DNA from: Armatimonadota bacterium
Lineage (GTDB): Bacteria; Armatimonadota; Fimbriimonadia; Fimbriimonadales; Fimbriimonadaceae
Length of the DNA stretch: 38,713 bases
Assembly (NCBI GenBank): GCA_018268335.1
Contig: JAFDWT010000041.1
Coordinates: 1-38,713, forward strand
Direction: 5' to 3'
The notes beneath the pieces are model-generated. The model did not search any database, was not told the origin of the DNA, and was given only the letters and a program-made list of their open reading frames with translations. Position 1 is the stretch's first letter. The number at the start of each line of letters is the position of its first letter. Shown here one piece after another: positions 31,611-38,713 of the stretch. The position numbers and the translations under genes are program-made.

Positions 31611-33293
31611 GTGCCTGTCCGGATCAGCGTCGTCGCCCACACCCTGCGCCATTTGTCGGGCGATGCCGGAGGCATGGAACTGCACGGCGCAAACCTGGCG
31701 ATCAAGTCGTATCTGAAGGCGTTTTTATCCGACGAGAGGACGGAGGCGCTCGAGGTCTTTCTCGAACCTGTCGACTACATGGACAAGGCTGCCCTCGCCG
31801 AGGCCGCGCAAGCGGCCCTGCCAGAGTGGCGGCGCGGCCAGGGCGCGCTGCGGTTCTATCCATCGCACCACCTGCCCGACGTTTTCGCCGACGGCACCGA
31901 GCGGATCATGTGGTGCATCGACCCCGCCTACATGGCCAGGGAGCGGGCCGTCCGCGACCGCTTCGCCACCGCCCCGACACCGTTGGTCGTCGACACCCAC
32001 GGCCTGGGCCACCACTCGTTGTGGCGAGAACTGGCCCCTCTCGCCCGAGCCGAGCCTGTGCCGTTCGACACTCTCCTCTGTCTGAGCCAAGCCATCAAAA
32101 CCGGCTTCGAAGCGGCGTTCGACGGATTCCTCGGCGGCTCGCGCCCATGCGGCATAGATGTCGTCCCGAGGGCTGTGGACACCAAAGTGTTCGCTCCGGC
32201 GAGCCCAGAGTGGAAAGCCAAAGCCAGACAACTCCTCAAGGTGCCGGCTTCGGTCGACAACATCGTCCTTTACTTAGGCAGGCTGACACCCAACCACAAG
32301 GCCGACCTGGTGCCGCTGCTGTCGGCTTTCACTTCAGCCGCCGGACCAAAGGACTTCCTGCTCGTCGTCGGACCCGAGAATGCTCCTGGCTATCGAGACT
32401 CTCTGGTCAAGGAGGCCGAGCGCCTCGGCCTGTCGGGCCGTGCGATGTTCCGAAGCGAGCTCGACCCCGACTTCCGCTCTATCGCCTACGCCGCCTCCGA
32501 CATCTTCGTGTTTCCCGGCGACACTGTCCAGGAGGCTTTAGGCAACACGGTCTGCGAGGCGATGGCCGCCGGTTTGCCTGTCCTCTGTTCGGACTGGGAC
32601 GGTTTCAAGGACCTCGTCGTCGATGGCGAGACCGGCTACTTGGTTCCGACTTACTGGATCCCCGGCACCCGTCGGAGCGAGGAAGTGTCCCCCCTGAGCG
32701 AGTTGGTCTCCCACTACCTGATGCTGGCCCAGAGTGTCTGGATCGACACGGAGGCCATGACTGCGCGCCTGCACGATCTCCTCGCATCTCCTGGACTCAG
32801 GCAACGCCTCGGCGCCAATGGCCGCGCCAGGGCGGAACGGATGCTCGCTCCAGAGGTGGTGATGGGACAAAAGTTCGACTTGTTTGAAGACCTGATAGAA
32901 GCAGCAAGGGCCGAATCGCCAGAAGCAAAGGCACGGCGGGCGGGGAACAGTGGACTAGGCATGATCTGCCCGCGAAGTGTCTTCGCCAGCTATGCGACAG
33001 GCGACTTGGCCACTGTCGCCGCCCAGGTCCGCATCAGCCAGAAGGGCAAAGAAGTCTTGCAGGGCAAAGCGGGCGTCGCCCTTTATGACGAGGTACTGGC
33101 CGTCACACATCCGGCACTTTACGATGCTGTCTTGCACGGGCTGGCCGAAGCCGATAGACCGCAAATGGCACAGACCCTTGTCGAGGAATGCTCACGAAAA
33201 CTTGGCGTTGACACCGACGACATTTGGTTCCATTTAGGAGTGCTGGCCAAAAGAGGCTATGTGAACCTAAAGCCGATGAAGCATTCAAGGTAA
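31611..33293 (+). CDS. GT4 glycosyltransferase with extra C-terminal domain
   Basis: This is a 560-residue enzyme. A GT-B fold is supported by LYLGRLTPNHKADLVPLLSA (220-239), LVVGPENAPGYRDSL (251-265) and the C-terminal EALGNTVCEAMAAGLPVLCS (308-327), where E308 and E316 form the EX7E motif. Such enzymes transfer a sugar from a nucleotide donor to a glycan, lipid or protein. Residues ~445-560 form an added module (SVFASYATGDLATVAAQV then winged-helix-like EECSRKLGVDTDDIWFHLGV LAKRGYVNL). No glycan-synthesis neighbours are present. The GTG at 31611 is the first start of the frame. Confidence 0.88.
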   Translation: MPVRISVVAHTLRHLSGDAGGMELHGANLAIKSYLKAFLSDERTEALEVFLEPVDYMDKAALAEAAQAALPEWRRGQGALRFYPSHHLPDVFADGTERIMWCIDPAYMARERAVRDRFATAPTPLVVDTHGLGHHSLWRELAPLARAEPVPFDTLLCLSQAIKTGFEAAFDGFLGGSRPCGIDVVPRAVDTKVFAPASPEWKAKARQLLKVPASVDNIVLYLGRLTPNHKADLVPLLSAFTSAAGPKDFLLVVGPENAPGYRDSLVKEAERLGLSGRAMFRSELDPDFRSIAYAASDIFVFPGDTVQEALGNTVCEAMAAGLPVLCSDWDGFKDLVVDGETGYLVPTYWIPGTRRSEEVSPLSELVSHYLMLAQSVWIDTEAMTARLHDLLASPGLRQRLGANGRARAERMLAPEVVMGQKFDLFEDLIEAARAESPEAKARRAGNSGLGMICPRSVFASYATGDLATVAAQVRISQKGKEVLQGKAGVALYDEVLAVTHPALYDAVLHGLAEADRPQMAQTLVEECSRKLGVDTDDIWFHLGVLAKRGYVNLKPMKHSR

Positions 33294-33320
33294 TATAGCG
33301 AGCCTAAGAGGGACTGCAAC

Positions 33321-33902
33321 ATGAAATTCGCTCTCAAGACTATGACCGCTGCTCCCATGGTGGCTCTGTTGGCCACCACCGCCTTGGCAGCCGACAAACA
33401 GAACCCGTTCTCAGTCCGCGGTGGACTCTTCTACCCGACCTCGAGCGACACGCGCGACAACACCAAGAACACCGGTTTTGGCCTGGGCCTGAGCTACGAA
33501 CTGCCCAGCTACAGCATCCAGGGACTGAACGGCGCCGTCCTCAACCTGGAATTGGACGGCACCTGGGTCGGCAGCAGCGGCAACAAACTGGAAGCGTTTG
33601 ACCTGATGGTCACCGGCCGCTGGTACGGCACGGGCATGAAGGCCGGTTCGCAGTCCATCTACTACGGCTTCGGTGTCGGTCTGACCCGTCAGAAGGGTGA
33701 GACGACCACGACGGTCAGCAATGGAAGCGGTGGCACGACCACAACTGTCAACAGCGAAACGAAGACCAGCATCGCCGCCAAGGTCTTGGTCGGCACCGCG
33801 ATCAGCAAGCAGGCGTTCATTGAGCTCGGCTTCCGGTTCGCTCCCAGCGTCAACAGCCTGAATGCCAACGGCCTCTCGCTGCAACTCGGCGTCAAGTTCT
33901 AA
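33321..33902 (+). CDS. Outer-membrane beta-barrel protein
   Basis: This is a 193-residue exported protein. The signal peptide ends near ALAAD (about residue 23). The rest alternates hydrophobic and polar residues as in beta strands (FSVRGGLFYPTSS, GFGLGLSYEL, AVLNLELDGTWVG, SIYYGFGVGLT) and the last residue is Phe, the usual BAM-recognition end. It is short, about 8 strands, similar to OmpW/OmpA-like barrels. The ribosome site AGAGGGA precedes ATG 33321. It supports a diderm host. Confidence 0.88.
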   Translation: MKFALKTMTAAPMVALLATTALAADKQNPFSVRGGLFYPTSSDTRDNTKNTGFGLGLSYELPSYSIQGLNGAVLNLELDGTWVGSSGNKLEAFDLMVTGRWYGTGMKAGSQSIYYGFGVGLTRQKGETTTTVSNGSGGTTTTVNSETKTSIAAKVLVGTAISKQAFIELGFRFAPSVNSLNANGLSLQLGVKF

Positions 33903-33926
33903 GTCAATAACTGACTAGCAACAACC

Positions 33927-33963
33927 AAGCGGCCAGGGTCACGACCCTGGCCGCTTCATTTTG
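33927..33963 (+). terminator. Terminator of the beta-barrel gene
   Basis: AAGCGGCCAGGG (33927-33938) and CCCTGGCCGCTT (33945-33956) form a 12-bp stem with a short loop, followed by CATTTTG. It lies 25 bp after the stop. Confidence 0.8.
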
Positions 33964-34013
33964 CCACTCCGTACCTGGTAAACCTGGCAGGACAGCACAG
34001 GGGCTGATGAAAC

Positions 34014-35210
34014 ATGTTGACAGGCGCAGTTCTCACGGCGGCCATTGGAAGAGCAATGGTTGACGGCACTTTTGGCGACGACGTCGCTTTTCTCAAACAA
34101 CACGCCGACCCGGTCGTGCTCCGCCGCGGCACAGGAGCGGTGATTGTCGTACCCAAGTATCAAGGAAGGGTCATGACCAGTTCGTCCAACGGCGACGCCG
34201 GCACGGGATACGGCTGGATCAACCATGAACTGATCGAAAGCGGCGAAGTGAAGAAGAACTTCAACCCGCTCGGGGGAGAAGAACGCTTTTGGCTTGGACC
34301 CGAGGGCGGCCAGTTCTCTCTGTACTTCAAGAAGGGCGACCCGTTCGAATTCGACAAATGGCAGGTGCCCGCCGCCATTGATACGGAGCCGTACAAGGTC
34401 GTCAGCAAATCGGCTTCCTCGATCACATTGGCGCACACCGCGACGTTCACCAACTATTCTGGCAACCAGTTGAAAGTCGGGATCAAACGCAGCGTCAAGT
34501 TGCTTGGTCCGACAGCCTTGAAGTCACGTTTGGGAATCGACGTGCCATCGGGTGTCAAGAGCGTTGCTTACGACGCCACGAGCACGGTGAAGAACGTCGG
34601 CTCAAAGGCGTGGAGCAAGACTACCGGCGCACCAAGCATTTGGGTTCTGTCCATGTTCAAACCTGGAGACGAAACCAACGTCGTCGTGCCATACAACACC
34701 AAGGCGAAGGGAACAGTACTTGTCGACAACTATTTTGGCAAGGTGCCAGCTGAGCGCCTGAAGATCGGCAAGTCAGCGGCCTACTTCCGCTGCGACGGCA
34801 CCATGCGCACGAAGATTGGCCTACCGCCCGCCCGGGTGAAACCTTATCGGGACGGCGCCGCCATCGGCAGCTTTGACGCTGCACATAACGTCTTGACGAT
34901 TCTGCACTTCAGCTACGAGCCAGGCGTCAAGGACTACGTCAATTCCTTGTGGCAGATGCAAAAGGAGCCGTTCCGCGGCGACGTGGCCAACAGCTATAAC
35001 GACGGCCCACCTGCCCCAGGCGTCAAACCGATGGGGCCGTTCTATGAGCTCGAGTCATCCTCGCCTGCTCTGTTCCTCAAGCCCGGAGTAAGCCGATCCC
35101 ACAGCCACATGATCGCACACTTCGAGGGATCACGCGAGAAGCTCGACGGCATCGCCCGTAAGGTCCTTGGCGTCGGTCTCGACGAAGTCTCGAAGGCCTT
35201 CTCCGGCTAG
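34014..35210 (+). CDS. DUF6786 family protein
   Basis: This is a 398-residue protein. It matches the DUF6786 layout seen in Planctomycetes and related groups: FGDDVAFLKQHADPVVL, YQGRVMTSSSNGDAGTGYGW, GGEERFWLGPEGGQFSLYF and late FELESSSPALFL-like YELESSSPALFLKPGVSRSH. The fold resembles galactose-mutarotase-type beta-sandwiches; a sugar-related role is a guess. A short hydrophobic leader (MLTGAVLTAAIG) is possible. The acetylxylan-esterase-like gene follows 24 bp later on the same strand, suggesting co-transcription. Confidence 0.83.
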   Translation: MLTGAVLTAAIGRAMVDGTFGDDVAFLKQHADPVVLRRGTGAVIVVPKYQGRVMTSSSNGDAGTGYGWINHELIESGEVKKNFNPLGGEERFWLGPEGGQFSLYFKKGDPFEFDKWQVPAAIDTEPYKVVSKSASSITLAHTATFTNYSGNQLKVGIKRSVKLLGPTALKSRLGIDVPSGVKSVAYDATSTVKNVGSKAWSKTTGAPSIWVLSMFKPGDETNVVVPYNTKAKGTVLVDNYFGKVPAERLKIGKSAAYFRCDGTMRTKIGLPPARVKPYRDGAAIGSFDAAHNVLTILHFSYEPGVKDYVNSLWQMQKEPFRGDVANSYNDGPPAPGVKPMGPFYELESSSPALFLKPGVSRSHSHMIAHFEGSREKLDGIARKVLGVGLDEVSKAFSG

Positions 35211-35234
35211 ATTCGTGGTACCTTGGGCGGCGAG

Positions 35235-36494
35235 ATGAGCATTCTTCTCGCCGCCCTTTCGCTGTTTCCCGGGCAGACGGCGCAGCTCAAGGCCGTGCCC
35301 TTCCACGCCAGCGGCCTCTATCATGTCGGCGAGAAGGTCGGCTGGAAGCTCACAGGCCTGGCCCCAGGTCAATACAGCTGTGTCATCCGGCGCAACAACA
35401 AGATTGAACTGGCCGAGAGCGTGCGCTCGGGGAACGCCGGCAGCTTCGAAATCTCTTGGCCCGCCGACGAGCCGTCGATGATTTATGCCGAAGTCACGCC
35501 GCCAGGCGGCGGTAAGCCGGTCGCCCTTGGAGCGGCCATCGAGCCGACGAGAATCACCCCCTCCGAAGCCAGGCCGAAGGACTTCAAACAGTTCTGGGAC
35601 GCGAAAATCGCCGCGCTGCGCCGCGTGCCCGAGAACGCTCATGTGACCGAAAAGCCAACCGACCAACAAGACATCACCTACGGCACCGTCGTGATGGACC
35701 ACGTCGGCGGGGAACACGTCTACGGCCAATTGGCACGGCCCAAAGCCCCCGGCAAGCACCCAGCCCTCCTGCAACTGCAGTGGGCCAGCCCGCCCTATCC
35801 GCTGGACAAGTGGTGGGTCATGGGCTACGCTAAACAGGGGTTCATCGCCCTGAACATCGAGCCCCACGACGTGCCCACCGACGCCCCGGCCAGCTTCTAC
35901 CAAGGCCTGCCGAACTCGATCAAGAACTACAACGCCATCGGCCAGGGCGACCGGGACAAAAACTACTTCGTCAACATGTACCTGCGCGGCGTCCGGGCCT
36001 TGGATTATCTAGCCAAAGACCCCGACTGGGATGGCAAAACTCTGGTCGTCATCGGCACGAGCATGGGCGGGCAGCAAAGTCTGTGCCTGGCCGGACTGCA
36101 CCCCAAGGTCACCCACCTGATCGTCAACGTCCCCGCCGGATGCGACATCAACGCCGACCTGCACGGGCGGCAGGGCGGCTATCCAAACTTTAATGTGAAA
36201 GACCCCAAAGTCGCCGCTACCGCGCCCTACGTCGACGCCGTCAACTTCGCGCCCGACATCAAGGCCACCTGCCTGGTGGCTATGGGCTTCATAGACACCG
36301 TCTCGCCGCCTTGCGGGATATGGGCCGCGTTCAACCAGATCAAGGGCCCCAAAGAAGTGGCGCCGATGCCGGAGTCGCCGCACAACCACTTGGCGACACC
36401 TGCCCAACTGAAGCCCTACACAGACCGCTCCGCCGTCTGGCTCACGGCGTTAGGCAAGTCGCAACCAGTCGTAGTGCAAGGAGTTAAGTACTGA
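35235..36494 (+). CDS. Acetylxylan-esterase-like alpha/beta hydrolase
   Basis: This is a 419-residue exported hydrolase resembling AXE1/cephalosporin-C deacetylases, which deacetylate xylan oligosaccharides or antibiotics. The start ATG 35235 gives the leader MSILLAALSLFPGQTAQLKA. An N-terminal beta domain (to ~105) precedes the hydrolase. The triad is Ser276 in GTSMGG, Asp354 in GFIDTVSPP and His383 in SPHNH. DFKQFWDAKIAALRRVP (116-132) is the family's characteristic linker. The DUF1801 gene begins one base after its stop. Confidence 0.88.
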   Translation: MSILLAALSLFPGQTAQLKAVPFHASGLYHVGEKVGWKLTGLAPGQYSCVIRRNNKIELAESVRSGNAGSFEISWPADEPSMIYAEVTPPGGGKPVALGAAIEPTRITPSEARPKDFKQFWDAKIAALRRVPENAHVTEKPTDQQDITYGTVVMDHVGGEHVYGQLARPKAPGKHPALLQLQWASPPYPLDKWWVMGYAKQGFIALNIEPHDVPTDAPASFYQGLPNSIKNYNAIGQGDRDKNYFVNMYLRGVRALDYLAKDPDWDGKTLVVIGTSMGGQQSLCLAGLHPKVTHLIVNVPAGCDINADLHGRQGGYPNFNVKDPKVAATAPYVDAVNFAPDIKATCLVAMGFIDTVSPPCGIWAAFNQIKGPKEVAPMPESPHNHLATPAQLKPYTDRSAVWLTALGKSQPVVVQGVKY

Positions 36495-36495
36495 T

Positions 36496-36948
36496 ATGGA
36501 CAGCCTCAAGCCCTTTGTCGACAAGCTGGACCCAGACCGGGCTGCCGCCGTGCTTGAACTCCGCAAGACGATCCTCTCCCAACTCGACGACGCGGTGGAA
36601 GAGAGGGTGAGTGAAGCGGGCATCGACTACGTCATCCCCCACAGCGTCTATCCCGCTGGCTACCACTGCAACCCCAAGCAGCCCCTCAGCTACGCGGCGG
36701 TGCGTGCCGGCAAGACCGGCCTCACACTCCACTTCCTGCCCATGTACATGCACGAAGGTGAAGACGTCTGGGTGAAGTCCGCGTTTGCCGAGGCCGGCGT
36801 CAAGCTCGACATGGGCATGGGATGCCTCAGGTTCAAAAAGCCCGGCGAGATCCCCTACGCAATCATCGCCCAACTACTCGGCCGGACACCGGGCCGGGCG
36901 TTCCTGGACCGGTATTCCAAGTTTATGGATACCCGCAACAAGAAGTAG
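36496..36948 (+). CDS. DUF1801 domain protein
   Basis: This is a 150-residue YdhG-like protein, longer than the one at 18530. VDKLDPDRAAAVLELRKTIL, the aromatic stretch DYVIPHSVYPAGYHCNP and FLPMYMHEGEDVWVKSAFAE match the family. The role is unclear; iron-chaperone or nucleotide binding is suggested for relatives. It begins one base after the acetylxylan-esterase-like stop and is followed 13 bp later by a small gene, so it probably belongs to an operon. Confidence 0.88.
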   Translation: MDSLKPFVDKLDPDRAAAVLELRKTILSQLDDAVEERVSEAGIDYVIPHSVYPAGYHCNPKQPLSYAAVRAGKTGLTLHFLPMYMHEGEDVWVKSAFAEAGVKLDMGMGCLRFKKPGEIPYAIIAQLLGRTPGRAFLDRYSKFMDTRNKK

Positions 36949-36961
36949 GTAGAGTCCAGCC

Positions 36962-37255
36962 ATGTTCGTTGTCGTTTCCAAGTGGGAGTTCGACCCCATG
37001 CGCGAAGAAGCCGCTATGGCCACTGGCGGCAAGATGATGGAAGCGATCTCAACCTGGGACGGCGTGGAAGAAGCGTTCAACATCCGGACTGGACCCGGTC
37101 ACGTCCTCGCAGTCATCAAGTACACCGACGAGGCGACCTACGAGCGGCTGATCAACGCCAAAGACAACCCGTTTGACCGGTTGGCGGCGGAGTACGGGAT
37201 GGACGAGTCGGCCACCTGGCTCTGGTCCGAGCGTGGCCATATCGTCCACGGCTGA
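36962..37255 (+). CDS. Small ferredoxin-fold-like (ABM-type) protein
   Basis: This is a 97-residue protein. FVVVSKWEFDPM, EAFNIRTGPGHVLAVIKYTD and DRLAAEYGMDESATWLWSER resemble the dimeric alpha+beta barrel of antibiotic-biosynthesis-monooxygenase/GYD-type proteins. The activity is unknown. The start ATG 36962 is 13 bp after the DUF1801 gene. It converges with the GDSL gene. Confidence 0.78.
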   Translation: MFVVVSKWEFDPMREEAAMATGGKMMEAISTWDGVEEAFNIRTGPGHVLAVIKYTDEATYERLINAKDNPFDRLAAEYGMDESATWLWSERGHIVHG

Positions 37256-37263
37256 TCCTCGCC

Positions 37264-37944
37264 TCAGAGAGCGCCCAAGATGTGCGGCCTCAGCGACTCG
37301 GCCCACATGTCGTAAGCCTCGGGCGTCAGGTGCAAGAAGTCGGGCATCAACTCCACCGGAATAGTCCCGTCGGGCCTGAGGAACAGGTGGCTGTTGTCCA
37401 TCAGGCTGACGTTCGGCCCAAACCCGTACTCCCGCACCAACCGGTTAGCCAGCTCGACCTCTGTCCGCATCGGGTCGTCCGGATGCTCTGCACGAGGCAA
37501 TATTTCGTGAAGAAGCACTCTTGCCACCGGCGCGATGTCGGACAAGGCCTGGACCACGGCGACGATGCCCGCCGCGGTCTGCTGGCCGTCACAGATGCCC
37601 CAGCCGATGTTGTTCGTGCCGATCAGCAAAACGAACACGTCAGGCTGATAACCGCGGACCTCGCCGTTGGCAAATCGCCAGAGCAGATTGTAAGTGCCGT
37701 CGCCGCCGATGCCGAAGTTGGCCGAGGGGATTGGAGCAAAGTGCGCGTCCCACGCTTGTCGTCCCGTTGACTCCCAGCCTTCGGTGATCGAGTCGCCAAT
37801 AAACGCCACCCGGTAGCCGCCGCGAATGGTCTGCCCGACGTACGCTTCGTGCCGCTCCCTCCATCCGAGGTCGGCCAGGCGGTGGACCGGGATCGTGGCG
37901 GCGTCAGGGAACTGGTGCAGGGTCTCCATGGTCGGCAAGGACAT
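37264..37944 (-). CDS. SGNH/GDSL hydrolase
   Basis: This is a 226-residue serine hydrolase. The blocks are in order: FIGDSITEG (Ser52), FGIGGDG (Gly79/81), IGTNNIGWG (Asn111) and PDFLHLT (Asp202, His205). Platelet-activating-factor acetylhydrolase-like members act on ester bonds of acetylated sugars or lipids. No clear signal peptide is seen. The start at 37944 (MSLPTMETLH) is chosen; 37929 is an alternative. The frame remains open to 38229, which would overlap the M14 gene and is rejected. Confidence 0.92.
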   Translation of the reverse strand: MSLPTMETLHQFPDAATIPVHRLADLGWRERHEAYVGQTIRGGYRVAFIGDSITEGWESTGRQAWDAHFAPIPSANFGIGGDGTYNLLWRFANGEVRGYQPDVFVLLIGTNNIGWGICDGQQTAAGIVAVVQALSDIAPVARVLLHEILPRAEHPDDPMRTEVELANRLVREYGFGPNVSLMDNSHLFLRPDGTIPVELMPDFLHLTPEAYDMWAESLRPHILGAL

Positions 37945-37997
37945 GCCCGACGTTCTACCCTCAGCAAGGACCTCGCCGGACCGCACAGAATAGCGAA

Positions 37998-38713
37998 ATG
38001 GTCGCCAGCCTGATCGCCTTTGCCGCACTGACCCAGCGCGCTTTTGACCTCTACTCCTACGGGCCGTACGAGAGCCGAGTGCCCCGGCCCGAGTCGGTGC
38101 TGGGCTACGAGATCGGCACCAAACACTCGACCTTCCGCGACCAGGAGCGGTACATCCAAGCGGCCGTCGCCGCTGCGCCAGACCGCGTGCAGATCCGTGA
38201 ATACGGCACAAGCACCGAAGGTCGGCCACTCAAGGTGCTGATCATCGGCAGCAAGGCCAACATGGCCCGCTTGACCGAGATCGAGAAGCAACACGAGGCC
38301 CTGGCGGCAGGGAAGGGCGACCCCAAGAACACCGTCCCCATTCTGTGGATCAACGAATGCATCCACGGCGACGAAACGGCGAGCTTCGAGGCTGGCATGG
38401 TTTCGCTCTACACCCTTCTGGCCAGCGAGAACCCGGCGATCAAAGAGGCGCTGGACAAGTGCTTGGTCATCCTCAACCCGGTCTACAACCCTGACGGCCA
38501 CGAGCGATATGTCGTCTACTACAACGCCGTCGCCGTCGGCTCGCCCGAGCCCGAGGCCTTCGAGCGCGGAGGCCCCAACGTGATGTATGGACGCGTCAAC
38601 CACTACCGGTTCGACATGAACCGCGACCGGGTGGCTTTCAGCCAAAAGGAGACGCAGGCCGAGTACCCGACGATGCTTAAATGGGCGCCGCAGGTCTACA
38701 TCGACCAGCACGG
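37998..38713 (+). CDS. M14 zinc carboxypeptidase, N-terminal part (3' end outside window)
   Basis: This is an open frame from ATG 37998 to the window edge (238 codons). It begins MVASLIAFAALTQRAFDLYS (a likely leader) and shows the zinc signature NECIHGDETAS with HxxE, then ILNPVYNPDGHERY, HYRFDMNRDR and DQHG at the edge (third zinc ligand). Such enzymes release C-terminal residues from peptides outside the cell. It starts 54 bp from the divergent GDSL gene. Confidence 0.93.
   Translation, partial: MVASLIAFAALTQRAFDLYSYGPYESRVPRPESVLGYEIGTKHSTFRDQERYIQAAVAAAPDRVQIREYGTSTEGRPLKVLIIGSKANMARLTEIEKQHEALAAGKGDPKNTVPILWINECIHGDETASFEAGMVSLYTLLASENPAIKEALDKCLVILNPVYNPDGHERYVVYYNAVAVGSPEPEAFERGGPNVMYGRVNHYRFDMNRDRVAFSQKETQAEYPTMLKWAPQVYIDQH

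Noticed and set aside
37623-38711. Long minus-strand frame opposite the carboxypeptidase
   Set aside because: It is antisense to the M14 gene, whose zinc motifs are convincing.
1-38713. CRISPR array or complete insertion sequence
   Set aside because: No regularly spaced identical repeats and no transposase with terminal inverted repeats were seen.

Overview
The window looks like a chromosomal stretch from a GC-rich, diderm bacterium, most likely an Armatimonadota/Fimbriimonadia-type organism. This is an inference from gene content: four secreted proteins end in a PEP-CTERM tail (VPEP, hydrophobic helix, RRR), one protein has a beta-barrel ending in Phe, and there are proteins of DUF6786, DUF3500 and TIGR03067 type together with a DUF1559-pilin-like leader. 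No rRNA or complete tRNA was found.

Layout. The window opens with the 3' end of groEL and its terminator. Bases 765-3779 are compositionally different (more A/T-rich codons) and carry a membrane-anchored helical protein facing a 544-residue protein with a TOPRIM-like VEGxTE...DxD core; a 618-bp gene-free stretch separates them. From 3780 to 7823 lies a rearranged patch. A RepA/DnaB-like ATPase gene has a duplicated 5' end in front of it and a GC-rich palindromic repeat inserted in frame. A third, broken piece of the same ATPase family sits near 7.6 kb. A sialidase-like gene at 6.6-7.6 kb has a broken paralogue of its 3' end at 5.4-5.8 kb. A PEP-CTERM gene lies between the two sialidase copies.

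Bases 7824-20442 are ordinary chromosome with many small soluble-enzyme genes: alpha/beta hydrolase, PNPOx-like flavoprotein, SDR, NTF2-like, truncated haemoglobin, VOC, DUF1905, DUF5990, EEP nuclease, DUF3500, DUF1801 and SRPBCC proteins. Three more PEP-CTERM genes are interspersed. Two tightly packed clusters (12103-14066 on plus, 18530-19685 on minus) are probable operons.

Bases 20688-31558 hold a double TIGR03067 protein, a c-haem protein, a two-TM potassium channel, a VOC protein, a 50-codon basic gene, DUF4272, an AraC-type regulator, an EXORDIUM-like secreted protein, an M28 peptidase, a GAF plus degenerate GGDEF protein, a glycine-rich RRM protein and a GNAT enzyme. Bases 31611-38713 carry a GT4 glycosyltransferase with an extra C-terminal domain, an outer-membrane barrel, DUF6786, an acetylxylan-esterase-like hydrolase, DUF1801, a small ferredoxin-fold-like protein, a GDSL hydrolase and the start of an M14 zinc carboxypeptidase. 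The secreted hydrolases suggest a scavenger of peptides and acetylated glycans.

The best candidates for something undescribed are the atypical TOPRIM/membrane-protein islet, the pilin-leader/EXORDIUM protein, the ATPase/palindrome/sialidase rearrangement patch, and a possible ribosome-site hairpin in front of the RRM gene. All function calls come from reading motifs by eye; no database search was run.
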